Of a stretch of DNA of 64,000 bases, positions 1 through 9,444 are shown piece after piece. The number at the start of each line of letters is the position of its first letter. The first letter of the stretch is position 1. Position numbers and translations under genes: made by a program. The notes beneath the pieces are model-generated. The model saw only the letters and a program-made list of their open reading frames with translations, was not told where the DNA came from and did not search any database. The stretch lies in the NCBI GenBank assembly GCA_016893485.2, contig JAFEKX020000001.1, positions 496,001 to 560,000 of the forward strand, read 5' to 3'. Origin of the DNA: Streptomyces sp. P3 (GTDB lineage Bacteria; Actinomycetota; Actinomycetes; Streptomycetales; Streptomycetaceae).

Positions 1-1091
1 GCAGGGCCATACCGGATGCGGAGACCAGGAAGCCGGCGCTGACCACCGCCTTCGGTCCGACCCTGGGCAGCAGGAGTGCGGGCACCGTGGTCGACGAGGC
101 GACGATGGCCGTGACCATCGGCAGGAAGGACAGACCGGCCTCGATCGGCGAGTAGCCGATGCTGGCCTCCAGGTAGTAGGTCAGGAACAGGAAGATCGAG
201 AACATCCCCATGCCCAGGACAAACACGGCAAGGAACGAACCACCTCGGGTCCGGTCCAGCACGAGTCGCAGGGGCAGCAGCGGATGCGCGACCCTGGTCT
301 CCAGCCACGCGAAGACCGCGAGCAGCACCACGCCGCTGATCATGGAGCCGAGGGCGACCGGGTCGGTCCAGCTGGTGGATTCGACGTGTGCGAACCCGTA
401 GACGATGCCGAACAGCGCGGCGCTCACCACTGCCGTGCCAGGAATGTCGATATTGGGTCGCTCGGTGAGCACGGGCTTGGCCAGCAACAGCAGCGCACCG
501 GCCAACGCGACGCCCGCGAAAACGACGTTCACGTACATCACCCAGCGCCACGACGCCCATTCGGTGAGCATGCCGCCGAGCAGGAGTCCGACCGCGGCGC
601 CCGCGCCGGACAGCGCGCTGAAGATGCCGAACGCCTTCGGCCTCTCGGCCGGGTCGGTGAAGGTCACGCTGAGCAGCGAGGCGCCGCGGGCGCGAGCAGC
701 GCGGCGAAGAGGCCCTGGGCCACGCGGGCCGCGACGAGCATGTCGAAGCTGGTGGCCGCTCCGCCGACGACGGACGCGGTCGCGAAACCGATCAGGCCGG
801 TCACGAAGGTCGTACGCCGGCCGAACAGGTCACCGAGTCGGCCCCGAGCAGCAGCAGGCTGCCGAACGCCAGGGCGTACCCCGTGATGACCCACTGCCGA
901 CTGCCGTCACTGAAACCGAGCGCATGTTGCGCCTCGGGCAGTGCGATGTTCACGACGGTCGCGTCGAGCGTGACCATGAGCTGCGCCACGCCGAGCACGA
1001 CGAGAACCCACCAGCGCACGGCATGTGAGCCGCGGCGGCCCGAGTCTGTTTTCCCGGAGGCGGGCGCCCCGTGGTCGTAGGTGGTACTCAC
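1..1091 (-). CDS. MFS drug exporter, DHA2 (EmrB/QacA) type, 3' end outside window
   Basis: Proton-driven multidrug exporter of the 14-TM DHA2 type, acting in the cytoplasmic membrane. The N-terminus reads WVLVVLGVAQLMVTLDATVV, the typical first helix with the D-x-T/V-V motif C, followed after a break by GGRLGDLFGRR (motif A). GTG at 1091 is chosen because AAGGGG lies just upstream and the helix follows directly. Two frame breaks are evident: near 842-845 (CCCC on the plus strand where five are needed) and near 680. Reading through both gives continuous membrane segments to the window edge. It is divergent from the hydrolase gene at 1402, and four similar palindromes lie between them, so a TetR-type repressor probably controls it. 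No regulator gene is visible here. The substrate cannot be inferred. Confidence 0.85.
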
Positions 1092-1130
1092 TTTTCCCCT
1101 TAGTCGCTGGGCATGGACCGACCATCGGCC

Positions 1131-1340
1131 GGAAACCGATCTGTTTCCGGCTAGGAAAACAGATCGGTTTCCCAGGCGCAAGCGAGCGGGTGCTTCCGCC
1201 CGGAGCAGCCCTGCAACACGGCCCGGAGAGCCCACCGCCCAGGGTCCGCGGACGCGGCGCGACAGGGTGAAGACCGGACCCCTGGCGGGCTTGCGCTCGG
1301 AAACCGATCGGTTTACGGTGACCAAAACCGGTCGGTTTCT
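1131..1340. promoter_or_regulatory. Four TetR-type operator palindromes
   Basis: Four copies of a palindrome with core AAACCGATCGGTTT occur between the divergent MFS and hydrolase genes. They are GGAAACCGATCTGTTTCC (1131-1148), its reverse complement with one extra A (1154-1172), GGAAACCGATCGGTTTAC (1299-1316) and AAACCGGTCGGTTT (1325-1338). Two lie nearer the exporter start and two nearer the hydrolase start, as expected for one dimeric repressor controlling both directions. That the binder is TetR family is inference from the palindrome size and the exporter. Confidence 0.7.
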
Positions 1341-1401
1341 CGTTCTCCGGAGAGAGTCGTGGCCGCTTTCACAACCCCCTCAGACGCAAGGAGTCGGCGA
1401 G

Positions 1402-2275
1402 ATGGCCAGCCAGGAGTCACGTCCCACGATTCACATCCCGGGGACCACCAGTCACACCCTCGCCCCGCGCCCGGGACGCGGCCGCGAGGGGACGCTGCGC
1501 TACCTCAAGGCGGGCACCGGCGCCCCGCTCGTCCTGCTGCACACCGTGCGCACCCAGGCCGAGCACTTCCGCCACCTCATCCCGCTGGTCGCGGACCGGT
1601 ACACCGTGTACGCCCTCGACCTGCCGGGGATGGGCTACTCGAGATCGTGCCGGGGGCGTCGTACGACGAGCCCGCGATGCGTGCGGGAGTCGAGCGGCTG
1701 CTGACGGAACTCGACCTGCACGACGTGACGTTGGCCGGGAGTCCATGGGCGCGGTGCTCGCGCTGACCACCGCGGCCGATCTCCCCGAGCGGGTCCGCCG
1801 GGTCGTCGCGGTCAACACCTACGACTTCCGCGGCGGCATCGCACGCTCCGGCCTCCTCGCCCGCGTGGTGGTCAGCGGCGTCCTCGCGCCCGGCGTGGGT
1901 CCCGTCATCGCCGGTGTCGAACCCAGGCCCGCCCTGCGCAGGATCCTTCAGGGCGGCCTCGGCGACCGACGCGCGCTGCGCGAAGACTATGTGGACGAGC
2001 TCCTCCAGGTGGGCCGGCGCCCCGGCTACCCGACGGTCGCCCGAGGCGTGTACAAGGCCCTGCCCAGCCTTATCGCGGCCCGCTCCCGCTATCCCGAGGT
2101 CAAGGCCCCCGTCCACCTCGTCTACGGCGAGAAGGACTGGTCCCGGCCCTCGGACCGGGAGGCCGACAGGAAGCTGCTGCCCGCCGCCGACTTCACGCAG
2201 GTGCCGGGGGCAGGCCATTTCATCGCCCTGGAACGGCCCGACGTGCTGGCCGACGTGCTGAACGCGGTGGCCTAA
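1402..2275 (+). CDS. Alpha/beta-fold hydrolase
   Basis: Soluble alpha/beta hydrolase of about 290 residues. The oxyanion-side motif LVLLHTVRTQAEHF occurs near residue 35, the nucleophile elbow reads G-E-S-M-G once a missing G is restored at 1737-1739, and the catalytic His is in GAGHFIALERPD near the C-terminus. A second break lies near 1640 (LPGMGYS/EIVPGAS). ATG 1402 follows AGGAGTCGGCGAG. It is divergent from the DHA2 exporter and shares the operator region, so it is likely co-regulated with it. The substrate is unknown; an esterase or haloperoxidase-like detoxifying role would fit an exporter partner but is inference. Confidence 0.75.
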
Positions 2276-2297
2276 CGTGCTGAACGCGGTGGCCTAA
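2254..2297 (+). repeat. 22-bp perfect tandem duplication at gene end
   Basis: The last 22 bases of the hydrolase gene, including its TAA stop (2254-2275), are repeated exactly and immediately at 2276-2297. The copy has no coding consequence. It lies just before an IS110 transposase remnant. Confidence 0.95.
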
Positions 2298-2332
2298 TAA
2301 GCGTCCCGAGACCGCCACACCGGCGCCCCCGG

Positions 2333-2800
2333 GACGTCACTCTGGTCGACCACGAAGCTCTTTGTGCCAGGCCCAGGAGCAGTGACGACCCCGACGGCCT
2401 GCACCTGCTCTTCGACCTCTTCACCACCGACGGCGACACCGCGAACGCGCCGATCCCCGTCGCGACCGAGACCTCCCGTGGTCTTCTCGCCGCCTGCGTC
2501 CGCGCGACCGGCCGGCCCGTCTGCGCCATCGACCGGACGACAGCCGCCCGCCACCGCGACCGCCACACGGTCGGCCACAAGAAGGCCGACCACCTCGACG
2601 CGATGGCGCTCGCGAGCATCCTGCGCCCGGACCATGTCGCCCACCAACCGCTGCCTGCTGAGCGCGAGTTCGGCCAAACGGTCGCCGTCCGGGCCCGCGC
2701 TCAGCAGGACGTAGTCCGGGATCGCACCCGCGGCGGCGACAGACTCCGCTGCCACCTGGGCGATGGGTTCCCCGGCTTCCTCATGGCTTTCCAGCACAAC
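2333..2800 (+). pseudogene. IS110-family transposase remnant
   Basis: One open frame from about 2333 to 2800 encodes part of the N-terminal DEDD (RuvC-like) half of an IS110 transposase. Recognisable stretches are DVTLVDHE, PIPVATETSRGLLAACVRAT, KKADHLDAMALASILRPD, PLPAEREFGQTVAVRARAQQ and FPGFLMAF. The first residues, including the start codon, and the whole C-terminal transposase_20 domain are missing, and the frame then drifts into non-coding sequence. IS110 elements lack terminal inverted repeats, and none are seen. The element is dead and sits between the hydrolase gene and the DUF3618 operon. Confidence 0.8.
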
Positions 2801-2937
2801 CGCGAAGGGATCAGCAACAGCGTCTCCCGCACCGCGCCGCGCCCCCTTCTGCGACCCCAACTCACCCCACGACCAGCCCTACCGGGCCCAGAGGCCGAGC
2901 GGCGACATGACGCGGGGGCGGTTCGAGGCCGGGAACG

Positions 2938-3618
2938 TCAGCTGCTGTGCTGTCCGGAGCCGCGGATGTCGTCCATGCCGTCCCGGGCCGTGGAGCGCAG
3001 GCCCTGTGCGGTCTCCTGCCCCGCCTGCCGTGCGTGATCGCCGGTGGTGCGAGCCGATTCCGCCGCGGTGTCCTTCACCGCCTGCACGGCCTGGGCGGCA
3101 GGCTCGCGTAGTTCGTCCTGTACGTCCCGTGCCGCCTGCAGTGCGGTCTGCTTGACCGGCTCCACGAACTGGTCGGCGTGCTCGCGCAGTTGACCGCCCA
3201 GTTGCTCCTCCGCCTTCGTGGCGGGAAGGAGCGCGGCGGCCAGCATGCCCGCGCCGAAGGCGATGACGCCGGCGGCCAGCGGGCTGCCCTGGGTCTGCTG
3301 CCTGATCTGCGCCGGGGCCTGCTGGGCCGCGTCACCGATGCTGGACGCTGTGCCGGACACCGCGTCCGTGACCCGTCCGACGGCCTCACCGGCCTGGCCG
3401 GAGGCACTGTGCGCGGTGTCAGCCACCCCGCCGACGCCGCTGTGTGCTGTTCCCATGACGCGCTCCTTCATTCCGCTCAGTCGGCTGTGGGTGGCGTCGA
3501 TCTTGCGACAGGCCACCCGGCCGGGCATCATCCGGTCCGCGAGAAGGTCGACGTTGCGGGCCAGATGCGCCCAGGTGTCATCGACCTCGCGCCTCAGTTC
3601 GTCGGGTTCCGTGCCCAT
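2938..3618 (-). CDS. DUF3618 membrane-anchored protein
   Basis: A 226-residue protein beginning MGTEPDELRREVDDTWAHLA, the typical DUF3618 N-terminus, with one membrane segment (AAGVIAFGAGMLAAALLP) in the middle. Long Ala/Gln-rich amphipathic helices lie on both sides (VKQTALQAARDVQDELREP, ATAR-like repeats). It is the last gene of a three-gene operon and its start overlaps the end of the holin-like gene by 25 bp. DUF3618 proteins are common in actinobacterial envelope/stress operons next to holin-like membrane proteins; the biochemical function is not known. No frame break is seen. Confidence 0.85.
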   Translation of the reverse strand: MGTEPDELRREVDDTWAHLARNVDLLADRMMPGRVACRKIDATHSRLSGMKERVMGTAHSGVGGVADTAHSASGQAGEAVGRVTDAVSGTASSIGDAAQQAPAQIRQQTQGSPLAAGVIAFGAGMLAAALLPATKAEEQLGGQLREHADQFVEPVKQTALQAARDVQDELREPAAQAVQAVKDTAAESARTTGDHARQAGQETAQGLRSTARDGMDDIRGSGQHSS

Positions 3619-4037
3619 GTTGCGTCCTCCTTCAGGGTTTCCAAGGTCTGGTCGGGCTTGAGGTTCACCGCGCGCAGCCGCTTGCGGCCGTTGACGTACA
3701 GGATCGATGCGCCGGCCGCCCAGACCGCGGTGACGATCAGTGCCGCCCAGGCGATGTCGATGACGTTGCCGAGCGCGAAGACCACGGTGAGGCTGGCGAA
3801 CAGCAGGACGAGATGGCCGGCGTACCCGGCCCCGGCGAGCATGCCGCCCGCCTTGCCGGCCTTCACCGACTCCTGCTTGAGTTCGGCCTTCGCCAAGTCG
3901 ATCTCGGTACGGACCAGTTGGGCGAGGTCACTGCTGATGTCGCTGAACAGGTCGCCCAGCGACGGCTCGTCCGCGGCCGGCCCGCCGACTGGACCGGTGG
4001 TCTGCGGCGGGTTCTGGCCCGAAGGGGGCAGCGCCAT
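3594..4037 (-). CDS. Phage-holin-superfamily III-like membrane protein (DUF1469)
   Basis: A 147-residue protein with an N-terminal Pro/Gly-rich tail, an amphipathic helix LFSDISSDLAQLVRTEIDLA, then two adjacent membrane helices (AGYAGHLVLLFASLTVVFAL and IDIAWAALIVTAVWAAGA). This matches the 'Actinobacteriophage holin superfamily III / DUF1469' architecture. Despite the family name, most chromosomal members are not prophage genes, and nothing phage-like surrounds this one. ATG 4037 lies 4 bases after the stop of the preceding gene, so the two are translationally coupled. It is probably an envelope-associated stress protein. Confidence 0.85.
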   Translation of the reverse strand: MALPPSGQNPPQTTGPVGGPAADEPSLGDLFSDISSDLAQLVRTEIDLAKAELKQESVKAGKAGGMLAGAGYAGHLVLLFASLTVVFALGNVIDIAWAALIVTAVWAAGASILYVNGRKRLRAVNLKPDQTLETLKEDATWARNPTN

Positions 4038-4040
4038 GGC

Positions 4041-4740
4041 TCAGTACCCCTCGGGCCGCTGGACGAATCCCTGCTCGTGGGGCTCCACGGGCGAGGACAC
4101 GGAGGCGGGGGAGCGACCGAAGGCCGGGGCGGCACCGCGGAAGCCTGCGGATAGGCGGGAGCAGGGTCGGCGACCGCGCCCGAGTCGGCCCGGGGGCCGC
4201 TTGTATCCGTGCCGGTGCTCACGCTCGCGGCACCGGAGCCGGCAGCGGATATCCCCTTGCCCAGGCGGGCTGCCGCGAAGCCGGCGGCAGCCGCGCCCGC
4301 CAGGAACAGTGCGGGCCTGCGGCGGGCGAAGTCGCGCAGGTCCTCGACGATGCCCTCGGGGCCGCGGTTCTCAAGTGGGCGGCCGCCTGCCGGCCGCCGT
4401 CGGCAACCTGTCGTACCACCGCTGCGGCGGTCGAGCCCGGCTTGCCGTTCTCGCTCATGTCGTGCAGTTCGTCGGCCAGCCGACGGACATTGCCTGCCAA
4501 CTGCTGCGCCTGCGAACGGGATTGCTCCTGCACCTGCTCGCGCAGTTCCTCCAGGAGGTTGCGGCCCTCGGTGGTGGCCTCGGCCACCGTGTTCGCGGCC
4601 TGCTCCTTGGCGGTGCGGGCCACATCGGTCGTCTTCTCGCCGACCAGGCCGGCGCCCTCGGCCGCCTTGTCCTGGGCGGTGCGCGCTACTTCCGCCGAGC
4701 CGTCGGTGTCTTGCGTAGGGGGACGGTCGAAGTCACTCAA
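4041..4740 (-). CDS. Hypothetical protein with long amphipathic helices, operon leader
   Basis: First gene of the operon. TTG at 4740 is chosen because TGGAGGAG precedes it at ideal spacing, and the product starts with MSDFDRPPTQDTDG. An Ala/Glu/Gln-rich helical region (QDKAAEGAGLVGEKTTDVAR, LEELREQVQEQSRSQAQQLA) is followed by a probable membrane helix (PALFLAGAAAAGFAAARLGK) and a Pro-rich tail ending HEQGFVQRPEGY at 4041. Frame breaks are needed near 4371 (CACTTGAGAAC, one G short) and near 4120. It resembles stress/nutrient-deprivation helical proteins. No defined domain is recognised. Confidence 0.65.
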
Positions 4741-4839
4741 GGCTCCTCCAAAATCGATCGACGTGGATGTGCCGTCCCGCGCCGGGTGCCCATGCGAGGC
4801 CCGCCGAACCTTTTCCACCGACGCGCCTTCGCACGGCTT

Positions 4840-5220
4840 TCACCGGAGCGGAGTTGGGTGAGCCGTCGAAGTCCCGGCCAGTGGACTGCGGTGGAGGAAA
4901 AGGGCGATTCGACGTCGTGGCGGAGGCCACCAGGTACCTGAGTCCGCAGCGTCTTTCTCTCCGGAGGGCCTTTGACGTGCGCAGGGCGGGGAGTCGGTCA
5001 GGGCCAAGTCGCCGCGGGCGGACGTCGAGAAGGCGGTGAAGCGCCGGTGCTCGATGCCGTAGCGGCGAGTGGTGCCGGCGCGAGCGAGGACCATCGGCTC
5101 ACTGTTGCGCCGGGTGCGCGGCATGACCTGGGGCGGCACCAAGTAGATGTTCGCGTCGAAGGCGGCCGGGCAGTTTCTGCCGACGTGCCGCAGCTGCCAC
5201 TGCGAGACCACGTACGACAT
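4840..5220 (-). CDS. Hypothetical protein, possibly a fragment
   Basis: The frame starting at ATG 5220 begins MSYVVSQWQLRHVGRNCPAA and continues through IYLVPPQVMPRTRR and GTTRRYGIEHRRFTAFSTSA, with strongly G/C-ending codons for about 80 residues. After about 4990 the composition becomes Pro/Arg-rich and no longer looks coding, so the 3' part may be a degraded or frameshifted tail. I do not recognise the family. No obvious ribosome site is seen. Confidence 0.35.
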   Translation of the reverse strand: MSYVVSQWQLRHVGRNCPAAFDANIYLVPPQVMPRTRRNSEPMVLARAGTTRRYGIEHRRFTAFSTSARGDLALTDSPPCARQRPSGEKDAADSGTWWPPPRRRIALFLHRSPLAGTSTAHPTPLR

Positions 5221-5325
5221 CGGCGGCCACGCTCCATGTCATCGCGGCGGCTCGCACTGCGATGACCTAGTAATGACGGACGGTCTTCCCCCGCAGCCAG
5301 CGAGCGCTCAGCGTCGGCGCGCGGC

Positions 5326-5661
5326 TCAGGCGGTCGCGGCGTCACTGTCGGAGCGGATGACGAAGATCTGGTCCAGGCCGACGGTGCGCAGCATGCGCTG
5401 GGTGTGGGCGGGGATGGCGGTCAGGACCAGGTCGGCGCCGGCAGCCTGGGTGAGGTTGTGCGCGATGATCAAAGCGGTGAGACCGCTCGAGTCGCAGAAC
5501 TCCAGGCCGCTCAGGTTCAGGACGAGTTGCCGACCGGGCTGAAGAGTCAAGCTGGTGAGCAGTTCCCGCAGCTCGGAGGCGGTGTCGTAATCGAGTTCGC
5601 CGACCACCCCGACTGTGGTGCTGGTCGGAGTGGAACGGACGACGAGGTTCAAGGGACTCAT
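5326..5661 (-). CDS. STAS-domain anti-sigma-factor antagonist (RsbV-like)
   Basis: A 111-residue single STAS domain: GVVGELDYDTASELRELL, then LVLNLSGLEFCDSSGLTALI, where the D-S-S-G motif contains the Ser that an anti-sigma kinase phosphorylates and a PP2C phosphatase dephosphorylates. ATG 5661 (MSPLNLVV) is preferred over upstream codons because the domain begins there and AGGAGTG lies upstream. It directly follows the PAS-PP2C phosphatase gene on the same strand, so it is probably that enzyme's substrate in a partner-switching cascade. The kinase and sigma factor are not in this window. Confidence 0.9.
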   Translation of the reverse strand: MSPLNLVVRSTPTSTTVGVVGELDYDTASELRELLTSLTLQPGRQLVLNLSGLEFCDSSGLTALIIAHNLTQAAGADLVLTAIPAHTQRMLRTVGLDQIFVIRSDSDAATA

Positions 5662-5669
5662 GAAAAAGG

Positions 5670-6944
5670 GTTTCACTCCTGTGGCTGGGGGCGGGAACGC
5701 CCAGTGCGAGCAGGGCCGTGTCGTCTTCCAGTCCGTCGGCGAAATCATCCAGCAGCCCGGTCAGTGCCTCTACGACGGCCCCGGCGGACCGGCCGGCGTG
5801 GCGTGCGGTGAAGCTGCGCAGCGCCTCGTCGCCGAAGAGGGCGGTGCGGTCCTCGCCGGTGCGGGCCTCGGTGAGGCCGTCGGTGTAGAGCAGGAGGGTG
5901 TCGCCGGGGCCCAGGGTGGTGGTGGCGGTGGTGAAGTGCGCGGAGGGCAGGATGCCGACGAGCAGGCCGCCCGGGGTGGGCAGGAAGTCGGCGGCGCCGT
6001 CGGCGCGCAGGACGAGCGCTGGGGGTGGCCGCCCGAGGCGAGGTGGATGGTGGCCTGTCCGTTGGCGACGTCGGATTCGATGGTGCCGAAGATGGTGGTG
6101 CAGTAGCGCGGGTCCCCGCTGGTGTAGCGCTCGTAGACCGCCTGGTTCAGGGTGGACAGGGCGGACACGGGATCGGGGTCGTGCAGGGCGGCGGCGCGCA
6201 GGGTGTAGCGGGCCAACGAGGTGACCGCAGCCGCCTGGGGGCCCTTGCCGCACACGTCTCCGAGGAAGAACCCGAAGCGTTTGCCGTCGATGGGGAAGAG
6301 ATCGTAGAAGTCCCCGCCGAGGTGGTCGGGGAAGCGGTGCGGTAGTGGACGGCCGTCTCCACACCGGGCACCGAAGGCAGTCGGTCGGGCAGGAGGGACT
6401 GCTGGAGTGCGGCGAGGGCGTCCTGGAGGCGGGCCCGGTCGGCCTCGGCCTGACGGTGGGCCGCTTCGGCCGCTTTGCGGGCGCGCAGAAGCTCCTCTTC
6501 GTAGGCACGACGGTCCCGGGCGTCGAAGACGGTGGTGCGGATCAGCAGGGGCCCACCGGTGTCTCCGTGTTTGACGACGGAGGAGACCAGGACCGGCATC
6601 CGGCCGCCGCCGGCCTGTCTGATCTCCAGGGCGATGCCGCCTATCTCCCCGCGCATCTGCAGCAGCGGCGCGAAGTGCGTCTCGTGGTAGAGCCTGCCGC
6701 CCACGGTGAGCAGGTCGGTGAAGCGCATACGGCCCACCACCTCGTCCTCCGCCAGGCCGAGCCATCCCAGCAGCCTGGTGTTTATCTTGGCGATGGTGCC
6801 GTCCATCAAGGTCGACAGATATCCGCACGGGGCGCCTTCGTACAGCTCCTCGGCGCTGTCCTCGAGCAGTGCCGCGAATGCCGCGTCGGAGGCCCGCGCG
6901 TCCCCGCTGCTCTGCCGGGGTCGGGCTCCTGGTCGGTTCGGCAC
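5670..6944 (-). CDS. PAS-PP2C (SpoIIE-type) phosphatase, RsbP-like
   Basis: Domains in order: an N-terminal PAS domain (LSTLMDGTIAKINTRLLGWL, about residues 35-150), a coiled-coil linker (YEEELLRARKAAEAAHRQAE), then a PP2C/SpoIIE phosphatase with GGDFYDLF, LGDVCGKG, SGGHP, LYTDGLTEARTGED and EDDTALLALG, which supply the metal-binding Asp residues. This is the architecture of Bacillus RsbP, which dephosphorylates a STAS antagonist. GTG 6944 is one base after the stop of the hydrolase gene. Frame breaks occur near 6345 and 6025, and the exact 3' end (about 5670) is uncertain. The following STAS gene is the likely substrate. Confidence 0.85.
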
Positions 6945-6945
6945 A

Positions 6946-7754
6946 TCATCGGAGGCCGTCCAGGAACGTCGTGATCGCCTGGTTGGTGGCTTCGGGGCGG
7001 ACAGGTGGGGGCAGTGTCCGGTCGCCTCCAGGGTGACCAGGGACGAGCCCGGGATCGCCTGGTGGACGAAGGCTCCGACATCGCGGGGGCTATCGCGTCC
7101 TGGCTGCTCTCCAGGACCAGCGTCGGCACCTGCACGGTCTTGAGTTCGGCGCGCGAGTCCGAGAGAAACGTGGTGCGGGCGAAGACGCCGGCCATCTCAG
7201 GGTCGGTGGCGCAGAAGCTCTGGGCCAGTTCCTCCCCAGTTCGGGCTGCTCCGCGTTGCCCATGATCACCGGGGCCATCGCGGCCGACCAGCCCAGATAG
7301 TTCGAATCCAGCGACGCCAGGAGTTCGTCGATGTCCTCGGAGCTGAATCCGCCGTGGTAGCCGCCGTCGTCGATGTAGCGGGGGAAGGAGCGATCATCAC
7401 CAGGGCCCCGATGCGCTCCGGGACGCGGGCGGCTGCCAGGACGCCGATCATGGCGCTGACGGAGTGCCCCACGAACACCGCGTCCCGCAGGTCGAGCGCC
7501 TCGCAGATCTCCTCCACGTCCTGGGCGTAACCCTCCAGGGACGAGTAGCGGGCCTTGGAGAAGGCGGAGAGTTCGGAGCGGCCCGCGCCTACGTAGTCGA
7601 AGAGCACTACCCGGTACTCCGCGGCAAGGGCAGGAACCGTCAGCCGCCACATGTTCTGGTCACAGCCGAATCCGTGAGCCAGCACCACCGTGCGCCCCTC
7701 GGGGTTCCCGGTGACGGTGACGTTGTTTCTGCGACCGATGTCCATGCCCACCAT
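6946..7754 (-). CDS. Alpha/beta hydrolase, RsbQ-like stress regulator
   Basis: About 270 residues. It begins NNVTVTGNPEGRTVVLAHGF and continues DQNMWRLTVPALA, the hallmark N-terminus of RsbQ-type hydrolases. Nucleophile elbow GHSVSA (Ser), FDYVGAGRSE, late Asp in LESSQDAIA and catalytic His in ATGHCPHLSAPE complete the triad. Three frame breaks are needed (near 7385, 7235 and 7090). ATG 7754 is used; ATG 7745 is an alternative. In Bacillus, RsbQ is required for RsbP to sense energy stress. Here the gene is tightly coupled (1 base) to a PAS-PP2C gene, so the same role is a strong inference. Confidence 0.85.
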
Positions 7755-7881
7755 TTTCTCAAAGCCCGCTCGCCCTTTGCGGCACAGCAGCGATCAGGCT
7801 CGTCTACCCCCACAACGCCCTCACAAGTGCAAGCGCCCGATTCTCCCGTCCGAAGGAGGGCATGCGCGCGGGCACGCTCCC

Positions 7882-8238
7882 TCAGGGGTCGGGCACAACC
7901 CGACGCAGCGCCATCTGCGCCAGATCCATCTCCTGCACGCAGGCCTTTTCGGAACGACCCGTTCGCGTTACGGCCCCGGGGGCCCACGCGTTCAGTCGCG
8001 CGTCGCGGAAAGCAGTCACCCTGCGCAGTTCAGCACGTTCCCGCTCGCTCGTGCCGCCCCATATGCCGTGGGTCTGCCCACTGTCGATCGCCCAGGCCAG
8101 GCACTGTCGGGTGACAGGGCAGCTGAGGCAGACCCGCTTGGCATCGTGTTCCTGCCGGAGCGCCGGTCCCGTGGCAGTGAGGGGGAAAAACAGCTCCGGG
8201 TCCTCATGAGCGCAGGCAGCCCGCCGAGCCCATTCCAT
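7882..8238 (-). CDS. WhiB-family iron-sulfur transcriptional regulator
   Basis: A 118-residue Wbl protein starting MEWARRAAC at ATG 8238, which follows a perfect AAGGAGG (8243-8249). The four cluster-ligating cysteines are C9, C37, C40 and C46 (CLSCPVTRQC), followed by the GIWGG turn and a basic C-terminal region. These proteins bind a [4Fe-4S] cluster, interact with sigma factor region 4 and are found only in actinobacteria and their phages. The gene is divergent from the DUF1264 gene. Which developmental or redox Wbl subgroup it belongs to is not clear. Confidence 0.95.
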   Translation of the reverse strand: MEWARRAACAHEDPELFFPLTATGPALRQEHDAKRVCLSCPVTRQCLAWAIDSGQTHGIWGGTSERERAELRRVTAFRDARLNAWAPGAVTRTGRSEKACVQEMDLAQMALRRVVPDP

Positions 8239-8390
8239 GTCAGCCTCCTTGACGACCTGTCCCGAATTCGCTTCGTCCGTACGGATTCCGAGCCGAGTGC
8301 CCCGGCCCGGCAGCCGGAAACCGCGAATACCGGCAGGACCATCCGCTCGGACACCCGTTAAGCCCGCAGGACACTGGGCACCCACCACCC

Positions 8391-9178
8391 ATGGCATCCA
8401 TCCGAGGAACCCAGCACTCGCGCGGTTCGGGCCGTAGGCCTGCCGCATCCCTCGCCATCGGTGTCGCGGCGGGCGTGACGGCCGCGGCCGGTCTCCTGCT
8501 CGGCCGCAAGGTGGCCACCATCAGCAGGGTCGGCAAGGGACATCCGCTAAAGCACCGCGCCCTCGACCTGGCTGCCGGGGCCATGCAACCGAAGTACCCA
8601 CTCGACGCGATGAGCACCTACCTCAACGGCTTCCACATGTACGCCGACGACATGGGCCGGCAGGTGGAGGCCACGCACTTCTGCATCCACCTACGGCACG
8701 ACCTGCACCAGTGCGTCATCTTCGACCGCAACGCGCCCGACGCGCGTCTGATCGGCATCGAGTACATCATCAGCGAGGAGCGCTTCCGCGCCCTGCCCGT
8801 GGACGAGAAGCGGCTGTGGCACAGCCACCACTACGAGGTGAAGTCCGGCAGCCTCACCGCCCCGGCATCCCCGACCTCGCCGAACACGTCTACTTCGAGG
8901 ACCTCGTGACCACGTACGGCAAGACCTTCCACACCTGGCAGTACGACCGCGACGACTTCCCCTACGGCATCCCGCAGCTGATGATGGGCTTCACCGCGGA
9001 CGGACAGGCCTCGGACGACATGATCCAGGCCCGGGACGAGCGGCTCGGCGTCTCCAGCTCCCGCAAGCGGCAGAACCGGACCGACATTCCCATGCCGCAG
9101 GTGGCCCCGGGCGCCAACATGTGGGAGACAGGCAGGACCGTACAGACCCGCATCGAGGAGACGGACTTCAAGCGCTGA
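8391..9178 (+). CDS. DUF1264 (OBAP-like) protein
   Basis: About 262 residues. A short N-terminal hydrophobic segment (SLAIGVAAGVTAAAGLLLGR) is followed by the DUF1264 region: PLDAMSTYLNGFHMYADDMG, EATHFCIHLRHDLHQCVIFD, IGIEYIISEERF, LWHSHHYEVKSG and, after a frame break at 8861-8864 (four C where five are needed), FEDLVTTYGKTFHTWQYD and DFPYGIPQLMMGF. DUF1264 proteins in plants associate with oil bodies; the bacterial function is unknown. The N-terminal segment suggests export or membrane anchoring. Confidence 0.8.
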
Positions 9179-9444
9179 CCGGGCTCGCGGCTCCCGTCGG
9201 AGACGGCCGGCAGGCTTTCGTGGCCGGAGACCGCCCGGTGCGAGCTCGACGTGCCTGCCGACGCGCGCAGATCTCACCGCCACCGACTCCGTCACGCCCG
9301 GGTTCAGGCATCCTCACGCCGACCTCCAACCCGGCCCCGGCACATCCACAGCGCCGTCGACCGTCCGCTCCGCGGATACGGGGACGCGGCACGCGATCAG
9401 TCGCGGCAGGGAGCGAGATCTCGCCTCCGGGGTACCGGTCCCGT

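Noticed and set aside
3594..4037. Prophage suggested by the holin-like gene
   Set aside because: No other phage genes, integrase or attachment site nearby; DUF1469 proteins are usual chromosomal envelope proteins.
3178..4941. 587-codon plus-strand open frame over the DUF3618/holin operon
   Set aside because: Shadow frame without motifs; three overlapping minus-strand genes explain the sequence.
5342..6508. 388-codon frame spanning the phosphatase end and STAS gene as one fusion protein
   Set aside because: It is the wrong frame for the STAS domain and only partly correct for the phosphatase; two genes with frame breaks explain it better.
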